From Formicarius rufipectus (taxonomy: Eukaryota; Chordata; Aves; Passeriformes; Formicariidae): a stretch of DNA of 64,000 bases. A program made the translations under genes and the position numbers. A model generated the notes under the pieces. That model saw only the letters and a program-made list of their open reading frames with translations. It did not search any database and was not told where the DNA came from. How positions within the stretch are numbered: the first letter of the stretch is position 1; every line of letters starts with the position of its first letter. The stretch spans positions 124,001 through 188,000 of the forward strand of contig VXAU01006136.1 in assembly GCA_013399695.1 (NCBI GenBank), written 5' to 3'. Shown here piece after piece: positions 12,240 through 27,200 of the stretch.

Positions 12240-15200
12240 CTAAGCAGTGTAACGGCAACAAGGGAAAGGTCAAAGACTACAGCAGTGAAAGGAGGGTTTA
12301 ATTCATCACTCCCCAGGTAACTGGGAGCAAATGAGCCTGGAATCACTCAGCCATCACAACTCTCTGTCCTGTGTGCAAAGGCAAGGGAGCAGCAGCAAAT
12401 GTTGAGAAAGGGTGAGACCAAGGATGCTATAAATTTTCTTAGGTTATTCACATATGAATCTCCAGCTGTACAGTTGATCACTACCACAGTTATTTCCCTG
12501 TCTCCTCTTTGCTTCCCAGCCAAGAGGGAATGGACTAAACACCATGGTCTTCATCATGACTGAGCAGGCAGATTCACAATGACTTTGAACCAATCTATGT
12601 TTGAGCTGCTTTCCCACATTACTTGACACACCTCAGGCAGTGCATTAAGCTGACAATTTATCATCTTTTCAACAGATGGGTCTTCAGTCAAAGAAAGGAA
12701 GAAAGGGTAGTGGCACCACATGGATTTTATCACCTGAAGTTGATCACAAAACCTTAGCCTCAGTTTCCAGAAAGTTTTGAAATAAGGGCACAGATATTTC
12801 TTTCCAGTGATACTGTTTTTTATACTGCAAAAACAGTCCTAAGTCTCTTATGTTAATTAAGATGAATATAGGAATATGGTTACAATAAGTATGAAATTTT
12901 GTTATTCTTCAAGCACAGGGTCTTTCAGGCTGAACTCTGGCATAGATTTTGGCATCTTAAGTGTTCTGTGTGATATTGGATTGATTTATTCTCACTGTTT
13001 ATCATTGGGGAATGCATTAAGTTGAATGGTGTCTAGACTGAAAGACTGACCACCTTCTTGGTCATATATTTTCCATTCTAGAACACCAGAAGTAATGTGA
13101 CTTCCCAACAGTGAGTGTGCAGGCAACGTATTTAAAGTTAAATGAGTCAGAGAAAATTCTCCAATACTTAAAAAAGGAGTTTGAGTCAGTGCAGAAGTAA
13201 TCACCCCCAACAGTGATTAAAAAAACCCTCTGAAATTTGAAAGTTGGCAACGCTGAGGATCTTGTTTGTACATTATTCTATTTCCTCAGTTTTGCAAACA
13301 GTTATACTGAAAAACTGATCATCCAATTCATAGCCAAACCATGACTCAATGTCTTTAGTGGCAGTTCGTCTGTACCCTTGACTCCCCAAGTTAGTGCAGA
13401 CAATTCATGTACTGTTTTTCAACATGCGCTGCTGGTGATTTGGAGAAGTCCGGGGTAAACTAACAGACTGCACAGCTCTTACCATTCTGAGCAGAAGATG
13501 CTGTAGGTGATTGGGTGGTGCTATGCACATGAACTGGCTGAAAAGTGTATACAAGGTGTTTCACTATTCTGCAGCTCACCCTAAGAAGCAATCTGAGAGG
13601 TACTAAATGCAGAGATAAGCCTGTAAATTGCATCAAGTAATTTCAAAAGCACCACTTACAGCGTGTGCCTGTGGTGGTCGATGGTGCACTGTCAGCTGAG
13701 GTGCTCCTGACCCGAGAGTCAGCCCATTGTTCACAACATAGGTTGTCTGAGGCATTCGCACTGCCATACCTGTAAGAAGCACAATGAATACTTTTGAGTA
13801 TTCAATACTTACAGTCAGCTAAACAGAACATTGGAAGACTGACTCCTTGGTTCAGCTGGATGAAAGCACATTTCAGACAAACGTACTCTTCTCAAGCTTC
13901 CAGCAGACTGATAAAGTACTGCATAACAACAAAAATCACCTCCCACCCCCTGAAGCTGTAAAAGTGAGACGAGAGCAAGTGTTTATGTTGGCAGAGGGGA
14001 GAGAACGCTGTTTTAATAATTTGTAGCATGAAAGAAATTGGTGGGAAGGGAAAGCGGGGAGAGATACAGGGAGTTTAAGTATGAAAAGAAAAATTACATC
14101 ACTTTGAGATTCTGAAAAGATAAGTGATGCTGCAGCAGAAAAAGCTGTTCTGTGGATGGCACTGAAAACAAAAAAAGTATATCACTGTCCAAGAAGCTTG
14201 TCCTCCCTCACAAAACATTACTCACAGGCATCACCATTTCATTCATTCCCACAGCAAGGCAGTTTTACAGCCTTGTAGATAATATCCAAAACTCTTGCAA
14301 GCTATCAAGTTTTCATTCTTTCATACTACATTTAATTATCTTAAGTGACACTTTATTCACTGTTGGAACATGCATGCTCTGTAAATTCAAAGCTTTTGCT
14401 CATTGTTACAGGTTGTCTAGGCTGTCCCTCCATTTCTGTCTAGAAATACAAGTTCTGGGGCAATCTCAAACACCTCCTAGTTCCACACCTATGTGAGATG
14501 GAGATATTCTAATACTCCAGAAGATAAGCTTGCAGAGCAACATGTATCAGAAAACCATGGCTGTTGGATGGTAATTTGTCAGTATAAATATTTACTAAGC
14601 TACAATCAGTGAAGAAGGTAGAATGGACTAAAGGATAAAAACACATGATAGCTAAAAGGAATGAAGAAACATTATTGCTTTTTTTGTTAACAGTATGTGG
14701 AAACTCTCTACCCAGTATGCAAATACGAAGCCTTGAAATAATCTGTATTCTAACTAAACTGGTCTTTTATCTACTCAGGCAAACCATCTGGCTTCCTTGT
14801 TTTGAGATACAGGGAATGTACAATGCTATGGAGGAACTGTCATTTTCTTACATCTTATGTGGCTGGTTAGACAGCAGTGCTGTATCATGTACAGGCACAC
14901 TTTGAGCCAGAGTAACAGCTATCTCTAACAGGATCACAAAAGTTCAGGTTTGAAAGGAACTCCAGAGACGATCTGGCCCAACGTTCTGTTGAAAGAATGC
15001 TCTTAGATTAGGTTAAGGGTCTGATCAATTGCGGTCTTACTTAATTTGGTAGAAACTTGCCTTGATTTCTGAGAATGTACCACTGGACCATCAGGTCAGA
15101 AACATATTACACAGAGATCTGTTGCTGGATGACCTTGCCTGAGAAACACATGAACTCCCAATTTCACTGAGCTTTCCTAGAAAAGGACTTAAAATAGATT

Positions 15201-18200
15201 ACCTATTATATGTTCTTCAACAACACTTTAATTGCCTTGTCTAACACTAAAAGGTATTAATGCTAGTGATATGTATTTAGTCAGTAACTGCTTTAAGTAG
15301 TAGTAGATTCTGACAAAAAAGATGCATTTTATATTTTGGTACAAAAGAAGAAAACACTATTAAAAATTATTAACCTAAGTTAATGCATGGTTAACTGCTC
15401 AACACTCCTTCCAAAAGGACAGACAGACCACACACATCTAACTTGTGGCTAAGGGTAATGATGAAGAGAACTATAATTTAACTTCTAGGTCTTTATTTTT
15501 GACATCACCTCCTCATTTCAGAAAATGAGTTTACTGCTGTGAGAAGATACCAGTTATATGTTTGCAAAGTCAAGGAAACTCGAGCATGTATCAGTTTCTG
15601 ATACATGGGTGAGAAATTTCATCTGTCCAAGCCTAGAGAATGGAAGGAAATTTGCTGGGCACAGGATATTAGAGGTTGTGAAGGAATTAGAATAGGATGC
15701 CTGAGAGAAATGTAACTTTTAATCAGGAAATCAAACATGATTTACTATGTATGTTTCAATCTTATATCATAATACAAGAATGGTGTCTTGTATGCTCATC
15801 ACGTTATTTCTGCTATATTGTAAAGTAAAGGACATGTCATCCAGAAATGCTTAATTTGCAGAGCCAGTGCCTGAGATTACTAAAATCTGCTGTTTCTTTA
15901 TTCACATGGAATTTGAAATGCTGGAATTTCTTAGTAGCCTAAGATTTTTCTCACATCTGTAAGCTGGGAAAACCCCTAGCCTCTGTAACTTGGACCAGCA
16001 TTGTAAAAAGACCAAACAGCAAACCCAAACCCAAAAACTAAATCCCACATCCTTAAGGTAGAACATATCAAGCTATGTCACAGTAAGAAGTGCATGGAAG
16101 GAATCATCCCCTACCTCCAGCCTGTGGGTTGACTGGCCTTAAACCTGGACTTGTCATGACAGCTCCTCTGACAGGATTCTGAGCTGGTGGTGGCGGTGCA
16201 GGAATAGTGGTATAGACTACCTGATGGTTAGCAGGGGTTCTTGGTATAGGAAGCTTTGGAGCAGTTTGAGTCACTGGCCGATGAGTTACACTGACTGTTG
16301 TTGCAGCTGAAAAAGGACAGACAGAGAACACCCTGGAATTGATTTCCATGACATGAAGCTATGTCCCTATTCCAGAGTACACATGTCCTTTGGAAAACCA
16401 ACCCATGTGAGCCATGCAAAATAAAAACTCTCTCTGTGAAATTCTATCTGCTTTAGATAATGCAAGAAAAATGAAAACAGCCTAAAGAAACAGCATTTTC
16501 ACCTGAAATATTAATATCAATATATAAACAAATTCCTAATATAAAAGATAAATATAATACCTCTACCACTTACAAAGATTCTGAATGTAAAAACAGTGGT
16601 GACTAGAAAACCCAGCACGAAAGAGTCTGTAGAACAGATCAGTCATCAGGCAATTCCAATACCAACTGATCATATACAGACAAATAGAGTAAAATAAGAA
16701 AAAAAGTATCTGTGTTTCTTTATGTTGAAAAGAAATGGGAAAACTTAATCACACTACAGACAAAATAATATTTAACTAGGGATGGAACTTCAGTATCAGC
16801 CTTGCCACTCACTCTGCCAAAAGGATTAACGGCCAGGTGCACAGGGACGATGTAGGAGTGATGCTGATAACGTTTTTTCTCCCGTTATTTATATAAGGCA
16901 ACTGTTATAGGTTTTTTTTTATTTAATTTTTACAAACAACAGTATATTTGATAATTTCCACAACCATCCTTAGCAGGATTTCTTCCTCTCCATGGAACTG
17001 ATTTGATCCTGAATTCTTTCCAAACCAATAATACTACCTTTCCCTTTGACTTCATCCGTTTGTGGGGGAAAATAAAAAAGTTATAGGAAACTGACTGGAT
17101 TAAAAGATTGAGGTGACTTAAACACTCTGAGTATTCACTTGAAAATATACAATGTAGAACACACAAGAGTCTTAGTTTAAGAAAAAAATCCAGTCCCTGC
17201 ACTCATCCAGTAATGAAGTAAGATGAGGTTACCTGTAGGTAATACGTGTGCAGCAGTCTGGGAAGGCCCACTGGTCGGCACACCTGTCTGCTGCACAGGG
17301 TTTGGCTGCAAAGGAGGCAAATTTGGCTGCAAGGGCCGAGATGAGGGCTGGGTGGGTATGCTCGGTCCTGTAACCGGTGTCTGGTTCTGCTTCTGCTTCT
17401 TGCCATCTGCTTTAAAACAAAAGAATGTTACAGACAACAGCAAACAGAAAATTTCTGAATCACAGAATTTTAAACATCACAGTTTTAATATCCTTCCCCC
17501 CAGCCCATTGACAGATTAGTGAGGATATTTCTTGTCATGACATTGCTTTGACCTTTTCATTCTGCAAACAAATCCACAGAAAAATCATTCACCCCCCCAC
17601 TTTCATCATTGTAATCTCCCCACACCTCACTCTGCAATGGTTTATGCAATCCTCATTGGAAACCTGAATGTAATGGACACTATGCCAAAGTCTTTAAAAG
17701 TTTCTATTAAGAAAAAGAAACCCTAAACCCTTTAAAAGGCTTTGTCTACCTCTGATGCTTACATATTTTTGTTATTTGCTCATTTCTTTGTTCAATTTGA
17801 TAGTCCTGTTTGTTGCTGTTTTGAATTTTCATGCTATTTGCTTAAAAAAGGGGAATCACTTCATAATAGAAAACTTTATAAAGAAAATTTGTTTTCTCAC
17901 ATTGACACCCTCCTGAATAAGACTTACTAGAAGAGACAAATAGTGTCTGTATCTGTAGTTTACTACAGCAACATTTTTCCCTGCTTTAGTTTGTGACAAC
18001 ATGAAATATTCATTAGAATGCAAGTCCTTATCTAATTTGCACAAGTTGAATAAAGAAAAACCGAGAAGCTTTTGCATGGATAGTTCAACCAGATTAGAGT
18101 AGTAGTCGGCAGAGAAAGCACCATGAGAAGGCTAAAAAGCACAAGATAAATGAGTAGGTTTTAAGGGCACTCATTCAAAAAAGATTTGCCCTAATGAAAT

Positions 18201-21200
18201 TGTACACACAACGGCCACTAATTTAGTAAAAGAGCATAAAATATAAAAATGCGTTAGTACTCATTTTACTCTTGAGAAAATGTAACAAGAACACATTAAA
18301 AAACTTTCAATTAAGTATACCAGATTTCAAAGCACTAAGAACAGTGTTAATAGCAGCACAGCTCAAAATTGTGGTTTTCAGCAGTTTGAGACAATTTTAA
18401 TGGTCTCACCAAGCTGTCTTTAACAATAGCTACTAACACCTTGAAGTAGCAGTACCCTTCAGAAACTGCTGTAGGATTCTATGAAACACAATTACAGAAT
18501 CACAGAATCATCAAGGTTGAAAGAAACCTTCAAGATCATCTAGTCCAACCATCAATCCAGCACCACCACAGTCACCCCTAAACTATACCCCCAAATTCAA
18601 GACCTCAAAAATAAACCAGTGTGAATTGTAGACCTTTCTGTAGACTCAATAGCCAAGTTTCTTCACTGAAGCCATTAGATGAAAACACAAATTTATTTTT
18701 TCAAAGTCTATAAAAGGAGCAGTAAAGGGATGCTCCTTTTGAAAACAAAAGGTATGATGTTTTCTGCTCTTTCATCAACTAACAAGCCCGTTCTGATTAG
18801 TTCAAGCTTTTTATTTTCCATGAGTATGAGAAATTTCCCAGTGTTCCACAAATTAATTGACTCTGAAGAGATTCTGCAGAGACGCACACATCTGTTTACT
18901 TAGAGTATTTACACACTGATGCAAATATCAACTACCATTGAATAACTTCAGTCATATGAGGGCATTCTTAGTCATGACTTAGATGACGTGCTTATAATCC
19001 AATACGTAAAATCCCAGACACACTGTGGGTAAAAATGTGGTTCTAGGAAAAATGAGAGTCTGGACAAATTGTGAGGGGTTTTTTTTCAGTTTTGCTTTTG
19101 TTTTTAATCTCAGAGAACAAGTTCATTTATCCTTGACAAATCAAGAGACCTGCTGACATTCCATTTGCTGGAAAACTAGGTCAGGATTGCACCAGCCACA
19201 GGAAACGATGAAAGATAACCATCTAGACTTCACTTAATAAATGGAAAGAAAAGGCAAAGGCTATGTAAGTAAAAAACCAGCAAGGCAAACAGCAAGACTG
19301 GGTGCATAGTATGCACAGGACTACGGTTAAAAGTAATTAAGGACCAGTTCCAACAGTAAATAAACACTGTATCATATTCTTAACAAACACGGACCTAGAG
19401 GAGACAGAAAAATCTGATTTATGGATATCAGCATAATATGGAGATCATGACTGCTGGAGGTGTAAGCAAAACTCCTAATATCATACACAAAAAGAAGAGA
19501 GGCTAATTTCCATGCCAGAAACTGGGCCTACAACACTGTAGTTATAGCACTATGGAGTTTCAAACACTACTAATTCATAACTGGCATAGTGGGATTACAG
19601 AACAGCAAACATGCCATACACAATTTCAAGAACATGAAAAAAAAATCCAGGAAACAACAGATCTGTTAATCAGATAAAACACCTCACAAAATAAAAAACT
19701 GATACTGTATGTATTAGAATAATTAATCCCTACAAAATAAATAGAAAGTGGAACATAATTGTTTTCAAGAGTACACACATCTTTCTTAGATCAGAAAGCC
19801 ACCTTAATCTATTAACTGTTTTAATATTCTTATAAAATAATTTGATGCAGTGTGCTGCACAAACATAAACTAATCTGCATGGCTTCAGACTACCAGTGAC
19901 AGTCTAGCTTCTGCTTTGCAGTGAAGAGACACACAGGAGCTAACCCTGCCTGAAAGTACCCCATTAACCTTTCTCCTAATGAAAGAGCAGTTTTCTAAAA
20001 TGTGACAGCTAAGGGGAAAGAACCTCAAAACATCCCACTGGAGAATTTTTAAGATGCTGGCTCAAGCCCCGACAAAGACAACAAGTTCCTACACTGCAAT
20101 GAAATTAGAACTCTGTAGCACTTCTACGGAGAGAAGTATCTTAAGAGTTGCATGTGCAGCCACAGTGTTGATCTTTTATGGCAATTAGGAGGTGAATATC
20201 TACTTAATACAATCAGGGAGGAAAAAAACTCTTTGGAAGATGTTACTTTTGATAGAAAGAGATTATATGAAATACCTTACAACAGTGCGATACACTACTT
20301 TAAAACATACCATAAATCCATTTAAATCTATCCACTGGGTGTGTTTTACATATGAATATTAAATAGAAGGTTAACCTTACCTGACAGGCTTGCACAGTCA
20401 GTCTCAGGGCAACCATATTTTTTATCTTTTTGAGAAGTAACCCTCAGAGGAGATGACAGTGGTAGAAACTTGATTACCTGAGCTATTCTGCCACTCAGCT
20501 CAGCAATTAAAAATCCTAGGTGAAAAAGGACCCCTGGTGGCCATGTAGTCCAATTTCTACAGTGGAAGTTGGACTGTTACCAATACTAATTCAAACGACT
20601 TGTGGTTTTGCCCTGCCAAATCTTGAGAACATTTTGAGAGCGAAGCTTCTGCCAGCCCTCTGTGCTGCACTGCAGTGATTTCTTTTCCCCTCAAACTCAA
20701 CATGAACCTCCTGAACTTGAAGTTCATGGCCACTTCTCCTTAATACATTATCTAGCACTGCTCAGAAAAGTTGTGCTCCATCATCTTTGTAACTGTCCTC
20801 CAAGTTGTTCTAGGCTGCTATTACACTGTCTCCTGTTTTGTGCTTTGCCAAACATGCCATGGTCTGTTGATCATTTCTCACAGATCATGCACTCCTGACA
20901 CCAAGTGTTAATCCCTCTCCAGTGCTACCACAAGTCTTCTGAGCTCAAGGAACAGGGAGCCAAAACTGGACACCATATTTCAGCTGTAGTCCCACCAGTG
21001 ACAATACGGGGGGAATAATTACTTAAATTGAAATTTTAATTAATAGCCATATTATTGGCTCATACTCATTTTGCTATGTACAGCATATCCTCTACAGATA
21101 AGAGAACCAGATGATCAGCTATCTGAACTACATCATGCTTCCCTAATACTTTTATACCACATGCAATCCCCTTTTGGTGATAGGATCACATGAAAGTGTT

Positions 21201-24200
21201 CAAGGCCAGGTTGGATGGGGCTCTGAGCAACCTGGTCTAGTGGAAGGTGTTCGCACCCACAGCAGGGGGGTTGGAATGAGATGATCTTTAAGGTCCCTTC
21301 CAATCCAAACCATTCTATGCTACCATCTGCCAATATGAGTTTTTACATTTGTGTAATACACATACAAGGCAAGTCAAACTATTAAGAATGTTTGTGTGGA
21401 ACTTGAATGCACTAACTGGACAAATAGCTATCAAGGTTGTCCAGAGGAATCAAACTTCTTGGTGGCTTGACTTCAGAATAGAGTGCAGGGATGTGCATTT
21501 AGAGACCACACAGAATGAAAACTTTATCTCCAATAGTAGAAATACAGTTTTTTTTCAATGAAGATGGCAGTGCAATACATGGTCTATAGTACAGACTCTT
21601 ATTTCTTCTCTGAAGTACAGTAATTCTTCACTTATCCAAAGCTAGCTATAATTAGATCTGCTTACATTTATGTAAGACTTATAAAGACTTATAAAACAAC
21701 AAGTGCATTCTTGTAAAAGAAGAAGTGCATCCAAACTGCCAAAGGATATAAGAGCACAACTATATTTACTCTCATCTTGGCATACAGTCCTAAAGCAAAC
21801 AACGGATTTGCATTTGGTCTTTAAACCCTTACACACAAAGTGTTTCAGCTAAACAAAAGATTAGAAGCTGTAATAACCTAATGCTTGAATACCAATTGTA
21901 GAATTAAAAGGTCTTTAATTAATCAGTAACCAGAAAAGAGCCATACATCTAGAAGAATTTTCTAAAATATCACCAAGAATTCAACTGCCTCAAATTACTC
22001 CCTAAGCCTAAGAGATTTAAGCACAGATAGCAACAATGCTTAAATTCAGGGAAAGATAAAATCTTAAGAGACTGTCAGTAAAATTCCTTTCATTTAATGC
22101 CTATTTAAAAATAGTCCTATTTAACTGAAACACCAGGGAAAAAATACACTAAGCAGAAACAGAAGTTTATTCTTTCTGTCATTTAGAAGATGAAATAATG
22201 CTTGCAGCTCAATTATCGCTGCAGCTAGAAAAATATTTTCCACCTACTTTGAGAAGAGCCATCATCCTCTTCATCCAGGGTAAGATCAATGACACCTCCT
22301 GATTCACTCCCTGTGACCTTCCCGCTCTGAAAGACAAAACTCCTTCATTTTGCAAAAGAAAATCCAGAGAACATAGGCTGAAAAGGACACAAACTGATAT
22401 TCAGAAGGAGAAGTCTCAGAATTGATACTTATTAGAAAGGAACTGATGAAATGAGCAGGAGGAGGAAATTTCAGACAAATATCCCAGGACTTGAAGAACA
22501 GGTGATAATCAAGTGACCGTATTGCAGTAATAAGTATGAAAGTATTTTCAGCTTTGTAAGGAGTAAAAAACCCCAAGCGTATTGTTGTTTTATAGGTAAA
22601 TGCACAAAAATTTGCTGTTATAGGGTATATTTCAACTATGACTCTTAACATTTCAATCTGGTTGTAATATGTGGTCTCCTCTGTAGTAGCATAACCTTTT
22701 GACAGAACAGTCACCAGGACAACATATTACTTATCTTGAGACAGCCTGGCCTATGCGCTTATGAAGGCACTGACTTCACAGTAAGAAAAAAGGAAAGCTA
22801 CACTGGAACCTGTATGTTTATAGAGTGTATCAAAAGCCATGAGAAAACTCCAATTGTATCCCGTAATTTCATTATCGTATTCTCACTCATATAATAAATA
22901 ATCATTATCATAAATTAGCATTCTCTTCTTCTACATTTGAAGGTATTTGTAACCATCCCTTTAAGAGAGCATGAAGGGGTCTTTTAAGCTATTGTGAAAG
23001 CTATGTGTTATAACAAAGAGCCCTAGAGGACCATCAAAAAAGATTTATTTTCTGGATCAATTTATTGTCCCTTGGCTGTTCAGACTGGAAGGAACAACAA
23101 CATGTTCCTTTAGGTGGAGGAGATCCTATATATTTCTGTGTTTTTAAATACATTTTTTTGAAAAAAAATCTTGAATGATATTCTAGTTCCTTAAACTTGC
23201 TGCAAAAATTAGTTGTGGTTTCTTTGCTGTAGTTGTTTTGTGGAACAGATAATAATCTATTTCTGGACTGAACTGCTACTGATTTATGGATTAAACGATG
23301 TTCCTTAGGACAGATAAAGGGTTACAAAAGCACCATAGTTATGAAAAATCTCTGAGAAGTTAACATGGAAAAAAGCGTAACCGTTATCAGACCCACATGG
23401 TCTGTACAAACGCTGACATGACACACCCTAGAAGATGAGCAATTTTTCTGTGCAGTCAGATGGGGACAGATGTACAAAGCCTAAGCATTGAGATTGTCTG
23501 CGCTATGACCTTTCATTTGGGTAAAACTAAGCCTTTAAGGAGGTCCAAAAAACAATTCTCACACAGGCAAGGTACTGACAAGCAAAAGATTAAAGGCAAG
23601 CAAAAGTTGTGTCTGAACTATCTGTCACTGAATCTGGAGCGCCTGATGTGATAGTTCATTATGCATTATTTCTTCTTAAGTTCTGATGCTACCACTAACG
23701 AAATTCTGCTAATAAACTACGATACACAATTTGAGTAAGAAATATCTAACTACTTATGTTCACAGGTGATAGAAGAGATCTCTAGAGGGACTCTTATCTT
23801 TGCTATACATAAATATATTTCAGAATTATTAACCATGGAATTCTTCTGTTGAGTGGTTTCTATTTAAAATAATTCTAGCTTCAGTTTTATTAGTATGATG
23901 AGCTGATTTACCCACTTGAAGCTTAAGATAAAAGGCACATTAAAATAATCAATGATAAAGTGATTAGCATAAAGTCAAGAGGAATGTCATTCCAACTTCA
24001 CAATCTTCCCAGTCAGCAATATGTATTTGGAACTACAGCTCTCTCTGTCAGGAGAATGGAGAGGAAGGTTTACAAGGAACTGGAGAAGGAAAAAAAAACC
24101 CAAAAACCTAACACCAAGCTATTAATTTATTCCCACTATAAAATACATTAGTCTGAAGTAATTTCCTTTAAATTCTTCCTCTGCAAGGAAATCAAAATCC

Positions 24201-27200
24201 TTAGACAACTACTCTGTATGACAACTGTTTTGAAGCCCTACTTAACTGTGCCAGTTGAGAGAGTTCTTTGAACTTCCAAGTCAGCAAGTGTCACAGTATG
24301 CATTGCTTTATTTTGGTGTGTCTGGAAGGCCAAAATCTTGAGTTAGTTAAACAGGCAAGTATTAAATCACCCAACAAGGTTTCATATATGTACTTGTCAG
24401 GAGAAAACACCACCTCTTAGTCAGCCACACTATTCTAGGTTTTCTACTAAATGACCCTGATAGCAATCCCCTCAACAGGAGCTATCCGTAAGTAGTCAGG
24501 TTCTTTCATCAACCCACATGAGAAGCTGATCTGCAGGGCAGCCTTTTGACTGTGCTCTGGAATATGTCCCCCAGTCCTGGTTCCAGGACATGCATGGCAG
24601 CTACTCCAAGCAGATGCTGTACTCCACAAACAGCACTGCATGAGGTCCTGACTCTCCAGCCTCCCCAACTTCCCCATAGTTCACTGACCATGCATTTCCC
24701 TCAAATGAAATTTAAGGGTACAGAAAAGTTTTAAGGAAACTTGAAAACCCAAAAATGCCAAGGGATGCATGGGGTAGGCAGGGTATTCCCACAGAAAACA
24801 GAATGCTAATTATGCCTGCCATAAAAGCCACGATTTTCACTATTTGCAGCATCCACCTACATTCAAAAGCAGGAGAAATACCCATTTCTATACCCGGTAG
24901 TGTTGACACACAGTTTTCAGATACTTGTAGGTATCTCAAATCCAGGAATGAAAAGAAAATTCAGAAAAAAGTTTTTCAGCTCCTAATATTCGATTTCAGC
25001 AAGCATGTGGGTAGAAACTGGCAAAGTAGAAAAGCAAAGTCAAAACATTCTGGTCTGCTATGACTTTTTAGCTATTTCCAAACAGGAATCCAACATTAAC
25101 CTGCTTCAGCTGAACCCTGCAGAAGAGCAAGATGATGCAGTCTTAACACCTTTTCATCACTGCAGTCACACTAATGAAATAATTAAAACCATTTCATAAG
25201 AACCCCAAACATACGGTGCTTTTGTTCAACATATTGCCTAGCAAATCTGAATAACAAAAGATTAAGTCACATTAGAATATCAAATAAACGGAAGAACAGA
25301 AAATAACGGGCCAAGCAGCAAATGAGCATGCACCACCACAAATATGGAAGGATGGGGGTAAGTGTACTGTATAGGTATTTCATTTTTCTCACTGTTGTGC
25401 ATTTTTCCTGAATCAGCCCGCTAAGGAGAAGGCCTCTGAATTTACAACTGTGATCTGTTTTGAAAACTGTGTTCTTTTTAAAAAAATCTTGTTGAATTGC
25501 AGCCCCTGTGCCTCAGCTGCTTCAGTTTACAAAGTCTTGTCCATACCTACTGCAATTACCAATATGTAACTATCTGTTTGTGTGCCAAATGCCCCAGGCA
25601 AATATCTAACTTGGCAAGTGTGAAGGAGAAGTATTTTAATGGAAAACACATAACTTGTGAAAGCAGCAACTGAAGGACCCTAGAAGAAAGTGCAAAACTG
25701 AAAATGTAAATACTCATACCTTTCAAATATCTGAGACATGCTAGGTCCTGAAACAGATGCTAAGTTGTAACCTCTACTAAACACTTCTTCAGCAGTGAAA
25801 CTGCTTTATGGTGCATATGGAAGGTAAAACAATGAAAAGCATGTATAAATTGAATGCAACTATTCAAATTTCTGCATTTTTTTCTCACTTAATATTATAA
25901 ATTGGTATTTCTGATTGTTCTACTAAATGCAGAAGTTTTGCTCAGAAGTGATCTATAGTACTGATTCTCCTGAGTAAAGTTTTCAGATTTTCTTTATCAT
26001 TAAAACTACTAGAAATACTTTTAATTATTAATTAATTCTGTTTTAATTATGTAAGTAAAATCTCTATTCGTATTTCAGTAATTACACTTCAATTCAAATT
26101 GTTTTCTACAATTAGTAAAAATGACACATACTCACAGTTTCATGCATTTTCTACTGCAAACACTAGACCACATACTAACTACTTTCTTCCAAGCCCAACC
26201 ACATGCTTTTAAAGAATTAAAGGACTGAGAAATAGACGTACCAACAAATACTACATACTTATGGGGAAAAGCAGAAATAATACAGTTGTCTATGAGGAAA
26301 AAAAAATAGAAACAACAACTTTCTAGAACCAGTGCCATATGGATATTATAGAAATTTTAAAAATAACTATAATAGTAAAAGGGTTCTTAGCAGTAATGAA
26401 AACTATCATCAAAAATGCATAAATACAGTGAACAGGGCCACCTGAACCTGAAGTCACAATTAAGGTTTGGAATAAAACCAATTAAATGTTTTTAATTAAG
26501 AACATTCTTCTTTCTTTTGGAAGACTGTCACTATATCGTGTATGTAATTTACTGCAATATCTAATAATTAATCTATGAACTGGCAAATAGTAAATTGATA
26601 AAAGGGAATCAGAAAGGAATCAGCCTTACAACAAAATTACGGACTGTCTCTGGTGTTCAGGTAATTCTGAAGCAATTTCCTCATCTGTGTCTAGAAAAGC
26701 AGGGACACTGAGACAGGCTACTATCATTATATGTTTATCCACATGCTGAAACCATTTCTCTGTTGTGAAATTGTAGTGGCAGAAAGAATATCACCTTAGC
26801 TTTGCTAAGCAGCAACCTTTTCAGGTCATTACTGCCGTAAATTAAGTTGATTCATCATGTGCAATTTTGAAAAGAAAGATAAAGAAAAAACGATGGAGGT
26901 GGGTGTCTGTAAAAAAGCTATTCCCATTCCACAAGGAAAACAAATGTAGCAAATGAGATGGGATTTAAAGGCCAAAGCACATATGGCAAACATGACATTG
27001 AGAAGAGAAGGTTACCTCCCACCATAACTAGAGTTAAGATATTTAACACAGAAAGAAATTACAACATCACAGCCATATATACATCAATGGCAAACTGATG
27101 GAGAAAGAAAACTGGGAAAGAAATCCGCAAAACTCAAACTAAACAGCTTCATAACATGCACATGTATGGTACCACAGGAAAAACCAAAAGCTACATGTTG

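Larger units (their letters stand above)
17407..22247 (-). other. ATF7IP intron 10
   Basis: A 4.8 kb intron holding three CR1 fragments (about 18491-18610, 20515-21005 and 21188-21320). The rest is AT-rich sequence without visible genes. Confidence 0.75.

Noticed and set aside
22304..22714. 136-codon - strand open frame overlapping exon 10
   Set aside because: Only the first bases overlap the real exon, and in a different frame; the rest is intron 9 with no recognisable protein.
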